Assembly: GCA_944324175.1 (NCBI GenBank) | Contig: CALUVH010000001.1 | Span: 54,215 to 118,214 of the forward strand | Direction: 5' to 3' | Source: Candidatus Gastranaerophilales bacterium | GTDB lineage: Bacteria; Cyanobacteriota; Vampirovibrionia; Gastranaerophilales; Gastranaerophilaceae | DNA: 64,000 bases | Shown: positions 45,216 to 54,635 of the stretch, in pieces | How the letters are laid out: each line of letters starts with the position of its first letter | Numbering within the stretch: position 1 is the stretch's first letter | Translations under genes and position numbers: made by a program | Notes under the pieces: generated by a model | The model's input: only the letters and a program-made list of their open reading frames with translations | The model's database searches: none | What the model was told of the DNA's origin: nothing

Positions 45216-45243
45216 TATAATAAGTTTGTTATATAATAAGTTT
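45216..45243 (+). promoter_or_regulatory. Tandem TATAAT boxes at ribF (leaderless)
   Basis: Two near-identical TATATAATAAGTTT copies; the second TATAAT (45232-45237) ends exactly 6 nt before the ribF ATG at 45244. No SD exists. Confidence 0.55.
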
Positions 45244-46134
45244 ATGCAAGTATTTACCGAATTAAGTAAAAATCCAAATTTATCAATAGCCTTAGGATAC
45301 TTTGACGGGGTACACTTGGGGCATCAGGCGGTTGTAAAATCAGCCGTAGAATTTGCGCATCAAAATAACACAAAATCAGCTGTAATAACATTTACAGATC
45401 ATCCTTGCTGCTATTTTTGGGGAGTATGTCCCAAATACATTCTTACCAAACGCGATAGAGAAAAAAAATTGGCTGAGCTTGGGGTTGATTACTTATATGA
45501 GCTTGATTTTGAAAGCATATCCGGACTTACGGCAAAAGAATACCTAAAAGATGTACTTATAAAATATTTCACCCCAAAAGCAATTTCGACAGGCTATAAT
45601 CACAATTTTGGTTATAAAAAATCTGGTAATGTGAAGTACCTAGCCCAAGAGGCAAAAAAATTCGATTATAAATATTTTGAGCTGCCTGCACAAAAATTAA
45701 ATGGGGAGATAATTAGTAGCACTGCAATTAGAAAACTACTTGCAAGTGGTAATATAGAAAAAGCTAATTCAATGCTTGGATATAATTTTTCTATTTCAGG
45801 TACAGTTATTAAAGGACAGCAAATTGGCAGAACCATAGGTTTTCCGACTGCAAACATTACTTATCCAAGTGAGATTATTGACCTGCCTTTTGGTGCATAT
45901 TCAACTAATGTAATTCTTGAAAATAAATTATACAAGGGAGTTGCAAATTTTGGAATTAGACCCACTGTTAGCGGAAAGTCAGCATCTTTAGAAGTGCATA
46001 TTCTAGACTTTAATCAGGATATATATAACAAAAAAATAACAGTTACTTTTAACAAAATGCTTAGGAAAGAAAAGAAATTTTCTTCACTTGAGGAATTAAA
46101 ATCACAAATTCGTAAAGACATTTTGACAATTTAG
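45244..46134 (+). CDS. ribF: Bifunctional riboflavin kinase/FAD synthetase
   Basis: 296 aa from the ATG at 45244; a TTG 6 codons upstream precedes no SD, and TATAAT lies right before the ATG, so I read a leaderless mRNA. It makes FMN and FAD from riboflavin. The FAD synthetase half has LGYFDGVHLGHQAVV near 18-32; the kinase half has GRTIGFPTANI near 198-208 and the KGVANFGIRPTV signature. Length is normal. Confidence 0.93.
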   Translation: MQVFTELSKNPNLSIALGYFDGVHLGHQAVVKSAVEFAHQNNTKSAVITFTDHPCCYFWGVCPKYILTKRDREKKLAELGVDYLYELDFESISGLTAKEYLKDVLIKYFTPKAISTGYNHNFGYKKSGNVKYLAQEAKKFDYKYFELPAQKLNGEIISSTAIRKLLASGNIEKANSMLGYNFSISGTVIKGQQIGRTIGFPTANITYPSEIIDLPFGAYSTNVILENKLYKGVANFGIRPTVSGKSASLEVHILDFNQDIYNKKITVTFNKMLRKEKKFSSLEELKSQIRKDILTI

Positions 46135-46215
46135 ACAGATTTTAAAAAACTGCTATAATACATACATGGAAAAGTAAATTATTTAAACTGGATTAATCGG
46201 AGTTAAAGATTTTAT

Positions 46216-48243
46216 ATGAAAAAGCAAGTAATAGCTTATCTGCATACGCACTGGGATAGAGAATGGTATCGAGAATATGAAGTTTTCAGATTGAGACTTT
46301 TAAGGGTGTTTGATAACGTCATTAAACTTTTAGAGCAAAACAAAATACCCAGCTTTTATTTTGATGGGCAAGTAGGAGCACTATTGGACTACCTCGAGCT
46401 TCGCCCCGAAAATGAAAATCTTGTAAGAAAATTAATCGCGGATAAAAAATTATTTATAGGACCATGCTACTGCCTTTTAGATGAATTTCTCGCCGACAGA
46501 AAAGCGTTTGAAAAAACTCTTGAAATAGGGATGAAAATTTCAAAAGATTTTGGTTGTAATGACTTTATCGGATACTTAGCTGATACATTCGGACACAGTC
46601 AAAATGTAGCTGAGATACTCAAAGACTTTGGTATTGATAAGTGTATTGTCTGGCGCGGATGCGGTGATATTCCTTCTGAATTTAATTTTAGAGGAATTAA
46701 CACGGTAAACCTGATTCGCGGATATTTTATGGATATTTTTTCTAGCGGGATGACAATGGAGCAAAAATCAAAATGGATGAAGGATAACCTTGATAAAATA
46801 GCTCAAAAGTCATTTAATACATTGCTGCTACCTATAGGCGCAGACCACCTTGGAGTTGAGCAAGATATAGCTGAACAAATTTCACAAATGAATACACTGC
46901 TCAACGATTATGAAATAAAACTAGGTAGCCCTTTTGAGTACTTTGAAGCTGTAAAAGAAAACTTCCATCATTTTACATGGAATAATGAACTTCGTGACAA
47001 TTCAAAAACATTTATTCTAAACGGCTGCTACTCAGCTCGTACCAAGCTTAAACAAAAAAATATTGAATGTTCATATAAATTGGCGCTCGCTGATGAATAT
47101 CAAAAAATCAACGGTGCTCAATATGAAAATGCAATAGAATACGCATATAAAATGTTGCTTAAGAACCTTGCACATGATGGAATTTGTGGCTGCTCAACCG
47201 ATGCTGTGCACAGAGAAAATATGATTAGGTATGAAAAAATCGCTCAAGTCGCTGATACAATAATCAAAGAAATAAAATTCTCCAATCCTCAAATCATTAA
47301 TTTTAGCAACTATAAAGGAGTTGTTGAATTTAAAAATGCAGAGATTGATCCCGAAGCACAAATTATAAAATCAGGAAATGGATTTGAAGATTCTTTGTTG
47401 TATGATACTCAAAAAATTCCAGTAACTGAGGATTATAAAGAAATATATACGCAATTAAAAGAGCTTTCCAACTCAAATGATAAGCTATCCATCTCAAACA
47501 ATTCGATCAAAAATTCACACATTGAACTCTCCGTCAATGAAAATTCAATCAAAATCTTCAACGAACATAACATCTGTGAATTAGAATTTGAACGTTGGCA
47601 AGACAAGGGAGACACTTACAATTTTGGGGCTGCCAAAGATGATGTCCCAGAAATTACTAAAATCATTTTATCCAAAATACTTATGAAAGGTAAACTTAGG
47701 GTAGGATTACTTGTAAAAACAAACTTTTTCAATGTGGAAATTTATCTTAATAAAAATTCCGAATTATTTAATTTTCACATTGAGTGGAACAATCGCCTAA
47801 AAAATAAACTATGGCAAGCTAAAATAAAATTAAATAGTCCGATAGACAAAACTTATTCAGAAGATATGAACTCCTTGATTGAAAGGACATTCAATCCTGA
47901 TTACAACATGCGTGATTGGCTCCCTAAAACTAAAGGAATAGAGGTTAAGACAAATTTTGCCCCAATGCAAAGATTTGTCGGTACACAAGGTGTAGGTATA
48001 ATTACAAAGGGATTAACAGAATATGAAGTTTACAAAAACTTCTTAAAAATTACACTTTTAAGAAGTACAGGTATTATCTCTAATCCTAAAAATTCTTCAC
48101 GCTCTACTCCTGCAGGACCTCCGATTGAAGTTCCCGAAGCTCAGCAAATTGGCACCAATACAGCCGATTTTTCTATCGGATTTTTCAACGCAAAGGATTA
48201 CCAAAAATATATTGATGAAGTTTTTCCTAGAATTATAATATAA
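46216..48243 (+). CDS. GH38-family alpha-mannosidase
   Basis: 675 aa. The N-terminal catalytic domain shows YLHTHWDREWY (zinc-binding His and Asp) and the nucleophile-bearing YLADTFGHSQNV, then a GH38 middle domain and a C-terminal beta domain. Bacterial GH38 enzymes process alpha-mannosides, such as host glycans or glycan stores; no sugar transporter adjoins here. There is no signal peptide, so it acts in the cytoplasm. Slightly short for the family (800-1000 in many), but the domains appear complete. Confidence 0.85.
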   Translation: MKKQVIAYLHTHWDREWYREYEVFRLRLLRVFDNVIKLLEQNKIPSFYFDGQVGALLDYLELRPENENLVRKLIADKKLFIGPCYCLLDEFLADRKAFEKTLEIGMKISKDFGCNDFIGYLADTFGHSQNVAEILKDFGIDKCIVWRGCGDIPSEFNFRGINTVNLIRGYFMDIFSSGMTMEQKSKWMKDNLDKIAQKSFNTLLLPIGADHLGVEQDIAEQISQMNTLLNDYEIKLGSPFEYFEAVKENFHHFTWNNELRDNSKTFILNGCYSARTKLKQKNIECSYKLALADEYQKINGAQYENAIEYAYKMLLKNLAHDGICGCSTDAVHRENMIRYEKIAQVADTIIKEIKFSNPQIINFSNYKGVVEFKNAEIDPEAQIIKSGNGFEDSLLYDTQKIPVTEDYKEIYTQLKELSNSNDKLSISNNSIKNSHIELSVNENSIKIFNEHNICELEFERWQDKGDTYNFGAAKDDVPEITKIILSKILMKGKLRVGLLVKTNFFNVEIYLNKNSELFNFHIEWNNRLKNKLWQAKIKLNSPIDKTYSEDMNSLIERTFNPDYNMRDWLPKTKGIEVKTNFAPMQRFVGTQGVGIITKGLTEYEVYKNFLKITLLRSTGIISNPKNSSRSTPAGPPIEVPEAQQIGTNTADFSIGFFNAKDYQKYIDEVFPRIII

Positions 48244-48281
48244 TTTATAAATGTACATATAATTTGTGGTAATATTTACTT

Positions 48282-48806
48282 ATGATAGAAATTCTTATAC
48301 TTGATGCACTAATGAATAGAGATTATACAATGTACGCGATACAAAAGCATATCATTGATTATTTTTCTGCACTTACCAAACCGAGCTTTGGTGCAATTAA
48401 ACCTGCTCTTAACAGACTGGAAGAAAAGGGGTGTCTAACCTGCAGAAAAATAATGTCTGATGGTGGAAAACTTTCAGGATTTTACTCTATCACTACAAAA
48501 GGGAAAAATGAGTTATGTAAATTATTACTACAAAACCTGAGTGAGAATCCACTGCAGTTTTTATCTGACGCCAGAATAAAGCTTGCTTGCAGCGCATACC
48601 TCTCACAAGATGAGCGTAAAAAATTATTTTTCCAACTAAAATCGCTCGCACTTACCCATAAAAATGCAGCAGAAAAAACATTAAACAATGAATACTCTCC
48701 CTTAAATTTCTATCAAAAAATAGTATTAGATAATGCACTTTGCGAATACAATAATTTAATTACAATAATCGAAGGATTTGAAAAAGACAATGCCCGCAAT
48801 AGTTAG
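48282..48806 (+). CDS. PadR-like transcriptional regulator
   Basis: 174 aa. The N-terminal winged helix (DALMNRDYTMYAIQKHI...FGAIKPALNRLEEKGCLT) fits the PadR family; the rest is a C-terminal helical dimerisation region. The TAATAT box ends 6 nt upstream of the ATG with no SD, so possibly leaderless. It follows the GH38 gene at 38 bp and overlaps the DUF512 gene. A phenolate or glycan-linked ligand is not known. Confidence 0.7.
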   Translation: MIEILILDALMNRDYTMYAIQKHIIDYFSALTKPSFGAIKPALNRLEEKGCLTCRKIMSDGGKLSGFYSITTKGKNELCKLLLQNLSENPLQFLSDARIKLACSAYLSQDERKKLFFQLKSLALTHKNAAEKTLNNEYSPLNFYQKIVLDNALCEYNNLITIIEGFEKDNARNS

Positions 48807-50055
48807 TAAAGTATTAAAAAATTCAATTGCAGAAGAGTTGGAAATAGAATCAGGTGACGAAATTATCTCAATAGATAATAATAAAATGCTTGATATGATA
48901 GATTACAATTTTCTCTGTAAGTCCGAGTTTTTGACTCTTGAAATAAAAAAAACAAATGGAGAAATTGAAGTTATTGAACTTGAAAAAGACTACGAAGAAG
49001 ACCTTGGGATAGTTTTTGAATGCGCTGTATTTGACAGAGTAAAACCATGTCTCAATAATTGTATTTTTTGTTTTGTAGACCAACAACCGCAAGGACTTAG
49101 AAAAACACTATATGTAAAAGATGATGACTACAGATTATCCTATATGCAAGGGACATATATAACACTCACAAACCTTACATCAAAAGATAAAGAACGTATC
49201 GCAAGGATGCACCTTGGACCGTTTTATGTGTCTGTGCATACAACCAATCCTGAATTAAGAGTAAAAATGCTCAAAAATCCAAACGCTGGAAAAGCACTAG
49301 AAAATTTACAATGGTTTAAAGAAAATGAAATACCTTTCCATGCTCAAATAGTACTTTGTCCGGGATACAATGATGGAAAAGAACTTGACCGAACCCTAAA
49401 AGATTTAAACAATTTAGGTGATATAGTGCTTTCAATAGCCATTGTACCTGTCGGAGTGACCAAATTTAGAATTCCTGAACTTACTCAAGTTGATGAAAAG
49501 ATTGCAAAACAAACTCTTACAATAGCGTCAAAATACCCCAAAGTATGCTGTTCTGATGAGTTTTTCTTGCTCGCTAATGAAGCAATTCCAAATAGCGAAT
49601 ACTATGGTAATTTTTCTCAACTTGAAGATGGAGTAGGAGCAATAAGATTATTACTTGATGATTTTGACAAACAAAAACTTCCAAAATCAATAACGGCAAA
49701 GAAAAAAGCTATCTTCGCAACCTCTTATGCTGCAAAATACGCCATTGAAATTATTGCCAAAAAATTAAACGAAATAGAAAATTTTACTGCTGAAGTTACC
49801 CCAGTAAAATCAAACTACTGGGGACAAAATATAACCGTAGCAGGTCTAATCACCTCGAATGATTTGATTGAAGCAGTAAAAGGTAAAGATGCCGATTTTG
49901 TAATCATTCCTTCTGTAATGCTTAGACCATACAGTGAGGATTTTTTAGACGGTCAAAACCTCGATTATGTGAAAGAAAAAACTAATAAAGATTTTTTTAT
50001 TATCCAAAACTATTATTCAATGGGTGAGTTGGTAGAACACCTTAAAAAAATATAA
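48790..50055 (+). CDS. DUF512 (YkgF-like) PDZ + radical-SAM-type iron-sulfur protein
   Basis: About 422 aa from ATG 48790; a TTG at 48778 would be too close to GAAGGA. N-terminal PDZ-like region (about 1-70), then an iron-sulfur motif CLNNCIFCFVDQQPQ near 88 and the DUF512 barrel (FYVSVHTTNPELRVKML, QIVLCPGYNDG). The C-terminal half is a DUF512 domain. DUF512 proteins are near-universal in Firmicutes and Cyanobacteria, with no assigned reaction. The gene overlaps the PadR stop by 17 nt. Confidence 0.8.
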   Translation: MPAIVSKVLKNSIAEELEIESGDEIISIDNNKMLDMIDYNFLCKSEFLTLEIKKTNGEIEVIELEKDYEEDLGIVFECAVFDRVKPCLNNCIFCFVDQQPQGLRKTLYVKDDDYRLSYMQGTYITLTNLTSKDKERIARMHLGPFYVSVHTTNPELRVKMLKNPNAGKALENLQWFKENEIPFHAQIVLCPGYNDGKELDRTLKDLNNLGDIVLSIAIVPVGVTKFRIPELTQVDEKIAKQTLTIASKYPKVCCSDEFFLLANEAIPNSEYYGNFSQLEDGVGAIRLLLDDFDKQKLPKSITAKKKAIFATSYAAKYAIEIIAKKLNEIENFTAEVTPVKSNYWGQNITVAGLITSNDLIEAVKGKDADFVIIPSVMLRPYSEDFLDGQNLDYVKEKTNKDFFIIQNYYSMGELVEHLKKI

Positions 50056-50088
50056 AAAATCCCCTTATACTTACATAAGAGGATTTTT
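50056..50088. terminator. Bidirectional terminator
   Basis: AAAATCC(C)CTTAT / ATAAGAGGATTTTTT hairpin between the DUF512 gene and the convergent glnA. Confidence 0.85.
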
Positions 50089-50108
50089 TCATGGAATTTT
50101 CTATTTTA

Positions 50109-51473
50109 CTAATATCGTTCCAAATATTTATCAAGCTCCCACTTGGAAACGTATGTTCTGAATGAATCCCATTCTTTTGATTTAGCATTCATAAACTCAT
50201 TAAAAATGTGCTCCCCTAATGCAGCACGTGCAACTAAAGACTTATCTAAACAATCTAATGCTTCTGAAAGATCACCAGGGAGGGCATCAATTCTTTGTTT
50301 TTTACGTTCTTTAGAAGTCAATTTATAAATATTACTTTCTACAGGTGCAGGCGGATCAATCTTATTACGAACCCCATCTAAGCATGCTTCTAAAATAGCT
50401 GCAAAGGCTAAATATGGGTTACAAGCAGGATCTGGAGAACGCAATTCAACACGCGTAGCATTACCGCGTTTAGCAGGCACACGCAATAACGCACTTCTGT
50501 TAGCTAAAGACCAAGCCTGATATACTGGCGCCTCATAACCTGGAACCAAACGTTTATAACTGTTTACTGTAGGATTTAAAATTGCAGTAATAGATTTAAC
50601 ATGCCTCAACATGCCCCCAATTGAATATTTCGCAATATCTGACAGCTGATATTCTGCATTCGGATCATAAAAAGCATTTTTACCATCCTTAAATAACGAC
50701 ACATTACAATGCATACCCGAACCATTAATTCCATATATCGGCTTTGGCATAAATGTCGCATGAAGATTATGACGCGCTGCTACTGCCTTAACAGCAATTT
50801 TAAAAGTAGCTACATTGTCAGCTGTAGTTAAAATATCAGCATATTTGAAATCAACTTCATGCTGACCATCTGCCACTTCATGGTGCGAAGCTTCAATATC
50901 AAATCCCATTTCCTGTAATGTCATAACTATATCAGATCTGATATCTTCACCCAAATCATCAGGACCAACATCATAATATCCGGCATGATCAGATGTCTTA
51001 GTTGTGATGTTACCATTTTCATCCTTGGCAAATAAGAAAAACTCAGCTTCAGGTCCCATATTCATTGAAAAACCCATTTTTTCAGCTTCTTGCATAACTC
51101 TTTTTAAATTACAACGAGGACATCCCTCAAAAGGAGTTCCATCCGCATTGTGAATATCGCATATTAAACGAGCCGAATTAACGCCACCTCTCTCACGCCA
51201 AGGAAGCAATTGGAATGTGTTTTTATCAGGATAGAAGAACATATCTGAAGTCTCAATACTTCTAAATCCTTTTATAGATGACCCATCCAACATAATCTCA
51301 TTAGCCAGAATCTTTTCTATATGATCAGAAGGAATTGACAAATTCTTAACTTGCCCATTTATATCCACAAACTGCAACTTAATAAATTTGATATTATACT
51401 CCCTTATCAAAGACTTAATATCATCATCCGAATAATCCTTGTTGTTAAGAGGAACATGTTTAAAATCTGTCAT
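50109..51473 (-). CDS. glnA: Glutamine synthetase, type I-alpha
   Basis: 454 aa, SD GTAGGTAGG right before the ATG. ATP-dependent amidation of glutamate. Metal/ammonia/ATP motifs are intact: MLDGSSIKGF, GPEAEFFLF, YDVGPDDLGEDIRSDIVMTLQEMGFDIEASHHEVADGQHE in part, INGSGMHCNVSLF, LRVPAKRGNATRVELRSPDPACNPYLA. The region around residue 400 reads NIYKLTSKER as in the Bacillus GSI-alpha group, not NLYDLP with the adenylylated Tyr, so control would be by feedback and transcript instead of adenylylation. A predicted small RNA ends 118 nt upstream on the same strand and can pair with the ribosome binding site. Confidence 0.97.
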   Translation of the reverse strand: MTDFKHVPLNNKDYSDDDIKSLIREYNIKFIKLQFVDINGQVKNLSIPSDHIEKILANEIMLDGSSIKGFRSIETSDMFFYPDKNTFQLLPWRERGGVNSARLICDIHNADGTPFEGCPRCNLKRVMQEAEKMGFSMNMGPEAEFFLFAKDENGNITTKTSDHAGYYDVGPDDLGEDIRSDIVMTLQEMGFDIEASHHEVADGQHEVDFKYADILTTADNVATFKIAVKAVAARHNLHATFMPKPIYGINGSGMHCNVSLFKDGKNAFYDPNAEYQLSDIAKYSIGGMLRHVKSITAILNPTVNSYKRLVPGYEAPVYQAWSLANRSALLRVPAKRGNATRVELRSPDPACNPYLAFAAILEACLDGVRNKIDPPAPVESNIYKLTSKERKKQRIDALPGDLSEALDCLDKSLVARAALGEHIFNEFMNAKSKEWDSFRTYVSKWELDKYLERY

Positions 51474-51590
51474 ACCTACCTACTTTCTTCTTATGTATAA
51501 ACTATAAATAATAACTATACTATTAAAAGCTTTTTTACACGTTTGGTCAAGCCTTTTTATATTAAGATTAAATAAAGAACCAATAATCTC

Positions 51591-51617
51591 AAAAAAAAAC
51601 CCCTGCTTGGGCAGGAG
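51591..51617 (-). terminator. Terminator of the predicted small RNA upstream of glnA
   Basis: CTCCTGC / GCAGGGG hairpin followed by nine T residues on the minus strand. On the plus strand it has no T tract, which fixes the direction. Confidence 0.85.
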
Positions 51618-51727
51618 TTGGAATTCTTTTAGTAATTCCTCGTGTGTGTAGAAGGTTAGTGTGTAGTAGGTAGTAGTAAGTAGTGTTTTTATGTCTCGTG
51701 TTTATTTAATCATTTAATTATCTCTTA
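51591..51727 (-). ncRNA. Predicted ~137-nt small RNA with anti-SD tract (sRNA-B)
   Basis: A regulon promoter (minus 51734-51762) and strong terminator bracket a sequence with no ORF. About nt 18-33 (plus 51695-51710) read AUUAAAUAAACACGAG and are the exact reverse complement of 56024-56039. Next comes a long unpaired stretch rich in CUAC/CCU units (about 51641-51690). It includes CUACCUACU, which pairs with AGUAGGUAG at the glnA ribosome binding site (plus 51476-51484). A GGAATT/AATTCC hairpin precedes the terminator. It may act in trans, or it may be an attenuator leader for glnA when the terminator is read through. Confidence 0.5.
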
Positions 51728-51733
51728 CATATT

Positions 51734-51795
51734 AATAAAGTATTTTTAAAGTATATAATTGCTATATCCTATTTATTTATTTACAAAAGTTAACA
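51734..51795 (-). promoter_or_regulatory. Regulon promoter of sRNA-B
   Basis: Minus strand: TGTTAA-CTTT-TGTAAA repeat (plus 51780-51795), 17 bp, GCAATT (plus 51757-51762), 17 bp, TTTATT (plus 51734-51739) within ATACTTTATTA. The repeat spacing is exact. Confidence 0.6.
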
Positions 51796-51839
51796 AAAAC
51801 ATATAGCACATTCCAAATCGTACAGTAAACGTGCTATTA

Positions 51840-51867
51840 AAAGAAAACCCTTGTCCGAAAACAGGGT
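51840..51867 (-). terminator. Terminator of argS
   Basis: ACCCTGT / TGT-AGGGT-type hairpin with a T-rich tail (TTTTCTTTT) on the minus strand, 39 nt after the stop of argS. Confidence 0.6.
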
Positions 51868-51905
51868 ATGAACACAATTAAACAAACTAATAGTGAATAA
51901 AAAAT

Positions 51906-53648
51906 CTACATTCTTTCAGGAGCAGAAACTGCAAGAATATCTTCCAATGCATTTCTTAAAACAGTTTTAACCCCCCACACAAGCGCTACACGCGCTTTCA
52001 TCAAATCCTTATTATCATTAATTACTCGATTTGCATTATAAAATGAATGGAACTCAGAAGCCAACTCTTGAACATAACGACAAATTGTATACACTTGACG
52101 AGTTTCAGCTGAAGTTTTAATTACATTTTTATACTCTTCCAACTTTAAAATAAGCTTTCTAGCTGTAGATATAGTTGGCAAAAGCAAATCAGAAGTAAAG
52201 TTTTCCACAAAAGCATTGAACTCTTCTTTTGACATAGGAGCTTTAGTTTTTTCACCAGTTTCAGTGTTCAATCTTTCACTAACAACATTACGTAAAATTG
52301 AACAAGCCCTAGCATGAGCATACTGGACATAAAAAACCGGATTTTCATCAGAATTGGTCTTTGCAAGCTCAATATCAAAATCCAAAGTTGTATCAATATT
52401 ACGCATTTCCATCCAAAAACGGGTAGCATCAATTCCGACTTCATCTATCAAATCATCTAGGGTAACCATATTTTTACGTTTACCCATTCTAACTTCTTCA
52501 CCATTAATTACCAAATTAACAAGCTGACCAAGTAAAACTTCTAATTTAGAAGGGTCATACCCAAGTGCTTCAATTGAAGCCTTAACACGAGCAACATACC
52601 CATGGTGATCAGCCCCCCATATATTTATCAAACGATCATAACCACGTTCCAGCTTATCAATATGATAAGCTATATCAGCAGTAAGATATGTGTTTGACCC
52701 GTCAGCTTTTTTAATTACACGATCCTGATCATCACCGAAATCTGAAGATCTAAACCAATCTGCACCATCTTTTTGATATATTTTTCCACTATTTTTAAGT
52801 TTATTAACACACTCTTCAACCTTGCCTGATTTATGCAAAGACAGCTCAGAATAAAAATTGTCAAAATGAACTCTAAAATCATTTAATAGAGCCATTTGCA
52901 ACTTTTCCATTTCATTTTTAGCAAAATCGCTAAATACACTAACATCAATTTTATCAACAATATTATTACAAGCTTTAAGCAACTCACTATTAGCCTCAAT
53001 AAACTTCTTAGCGACAGGAATCAAATAATCTCCAGGATAAAAGTTTTTTCTCTCGATTTCATCCTCTGGGAAATCAATATTTTCCCCCAACTGCTGCTTA
53101 ACTCTGATAACCAAAGAATTACCAAGCTTGGTAATCTGACTACCTGCATCGTTAATATAGAATTCCTGATAGACTTCATGTCCGTAAAATTTCAACAAAT
53201 TTGCAAGTGCACTGCCCATAGCAGCCCAACGGCCATGACCAATATGAAAAGGACCCGTTGGATTTGCTGAAATATATTCTAAAAGAATTTTTTCACACTT
53301 TACATTTTCAGGTTTACCAAAATTCTTACCTTTTTGAAAAATCTCAGTAACCAAATCAGCCAAAAGCTTACTTCCTGATTTAAAGTTTATAAATCCACCA
53401 ATTACAGAATATTCATTATCTTCTTTATCAACATACTCAACAATTGTATTAGCAATTTGAGGTGGAGCAATCCGAGCATAACGAGCTAAAGATGAAACAT
53501 TCACCGCATAATCGCCAAAATCGGTATTTTTTGGACGTTCAACATTCAGTAATCCTTTTTTATACTCGACCATAGCACCAAGTTTGCCATTTTCTATTGC
53601 TTTTTGCAGTGCCTGCTCTAATTTGTCTATAAAATAATCTTTTATCAT
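51906..53648 (-). CDS. argS: Arginyl-tRNA synthetase
   Basis: 580 aa from the ATG at 53648, with AAGGAGAG just upstream (an upstream ATG 8 codons earlier lies before that SD). Charges tRNA-Arg. It has an N-terminal Add-1 domain (about 1-90), the class I HIGH box as HIGHGRWAA (FHIGHGR, near 125), and a KMSK-like region represented by the MGKRKNMVTLDDL segment (near 380). The DALR anticodon domain occupies the last 130 residues. Complete. Confidence 0.97.
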   Translation of the reverse strand: MIKDYFIDKLEQALQKAIENGKLGAMVEYKKGLLNVERPKNTDFGDYAVNVSSLARYARIAPPQIANTIVEYVDKEDNEYSVIGGFINFKSGSKLLADLVTEIFQKGKNFGKPENVKCEKILLEYISANPTGPFHIGHGRWAAMGSALANLLKFYGHEVYQEFYINDAGSQITKLGNSLVIRVKQQLGENIDFPEDEIERKNFYPGDYLIPVAKKFIEANSELLKACNNIVDKIDVSVFSDFAKNEMEKLQMALLNDFRVHFDNFYSELSLHKSGKVEECVNKLKNSGKIYQKDGADWFRSSDFGDDQDRVIKKADGSNTYLTADIAYHIDKLERGYDRLINIWGADHHGYVARVKASIEALGYDPSKLEVLLGQLVNLVINGEEVRMGKRKNMVTLDDLIDEVGIDATRFWMEMRNIDTTLDFDIELAKTNSDENPVFYVQYAHARACSILRNVVSERLNTETGEKTKAPMSKEEFNAFVENFTSDLLLPTISTARKLILKLEEYKNVIKTSAETRQVYTICRYVQELASEFHSFYNANRVINDNKDLMKARVALVWGVKTVLRNALEDILAVSAPERM

Positions 53649-53709
53649 CTTTTTCTCTCCTTTTTGTATCATAACACAAAAATGAAAGTTTTTATGTTAA
53701 AATTCGAAT

Positions 53710-53871
53710 ATGATAATTTCAAAAGAAATAGAAATACAAAAAAAATCTAACAATATCGAAATTGAAGCACAGTTACATAAACTTGGTATAATTCCCTTAC
53801 GTTGGGCCATTGTGGAAGTGAAAGATAAAATTTACCGATTAAATGTTTCCTTTGAATTAAAAAACGAATAA
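53710..53871 (+). CDS. Small hypothetical protein (53 aa)
   Basis: 53-codon ORF MIISKEIEIQKKSNNIEIEAQLHK..., ending exactly at the base before the recO stop (convergent, no gap). No SD, but TAAAAT ends 6 nt before the ATG, suggesting a leaderless gene as with ribF and uvrB. The product could form an alpha-beta unit (LGIIPLRWAIVEVKDKIYRLNVSFEL). Divergent from argS. Confidence 0.55.
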   Translation: MIISKEIEIQKKSNNIEIEAQLHKLGIIPLRWAIVEVKDKIYRLNVSFELKNE

Positions 53872-54630
53872 TTACACTTCCTGTAAAATATCTGTTGAAT
53901 GGAATTTCTTTGTTGAATGTAATTGAATATATTTTTTCAACAGCTCAAAGCAAACCACACAAACTTTTTCATTTGCCAACTTTTCATATTCAGACTGATA
54001 CTCAAAATCAAATTGCAATAATGCATTTAAAAACTCAACTATCTTGTGATGAATAACAGTCTTACATCCCAAATTTTCATTACAACGAGCGCAAATTATT
54101 CCCCCCATTTTATCTGAAAAATACATTTTCAAATCTTTAACATGCTCACCACAACAAAGACAAGTTTCCAGCTCCACACCAAACCCGGAAATTTGCATCA
54201 TTTTAAGTTGAAATTTTAATACAGCAATCAACATACTGACTTTATCACCAGCTTCAGAAATTTTTTCCAAAGCCTTATATAACAATTCATAAACTTCCTT
54301 TGAACATGGATCTTCTTCAACACCAAAATTATTCACAACCTCTGAAATATACATTGAATAAAATATCTTATCCATATTTTGACGTATTTTATGAAAAGTA
54401 TTTAAAGCTTCAGCTTGGCAGATTGTATCCATATTTTTGCCTTTGTACAGCATAAGCTTATTGGCAACAAGCAAATCCATTCTTGCACCGAGCTTACTCT
54501 TAGGTTTTTTGACCCCTTTGGCTACACCACGAATAAGCCCCTTGTCCTTGGAATACATCACAATAATTTTGTCTGCTTCACTCAAATTATAAGCCTTAAG
54601 ATTTATTGCATCAGTCACAAAGTTATTCAT
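53872..54630 (-). CDS. recO: DNA repair protein RecO
   Basis: 252 aa. RecO anneals single strands and loads RecA with RecR. N-terminal OB-fold (LKAYNLSEADKIIVMYSKDKGLIRGVAKGVKKPKSKLG) and a C-terminal helical part with a zinc site (ETCLCCGEH...GGIICARC) match. The gene is 5 nt downstream of pilT in the same direction and shares its transcript. Length is normal. Confidence 0.93.
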   Translation of the reverse strand: MNNFVTDAINLKAYNLSEADKIIVMYSKDKGLIRGVAKGVKKPKSKLGARMDLLVANKLMLYKGKNMDTICQAEALNTFHKIRQNMDKIFYSMYISEVVNNFGVEEDPCSKEVYELLYKALEKISEAGDKVSMLIAVLKFQLKMMQISGFGVELETCLCCGEHVKDLKMYFSDKMGGIICARCNENLGCKTVIHHKIVEFLNALLQFDFEYQSEYEKLANEKVCVVCFELLKKYIQLHSTKKFHSTDILQEV

Positions 54631-54635
54631 TAGAC

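Larger units (their letters stand above)
51474..51905. other. glnA-argS intergenic region
   Basis: From left: glnA leader, terminator and body of sRNA-B, its promoter and direct repeat, a terminator of argS. The stretch 51484-51590 is AT-rich, and I see no other structure in it. Confidence 0.6.

Noticed and set aside
51591..51727. Glutamine riboswitch (glnA RNA) upstream of glnA
   Set aside because: The conserved blocks of the glnA/Downstream-peptide motif are absent; the region is largely unstructured and CU/CA-rich.
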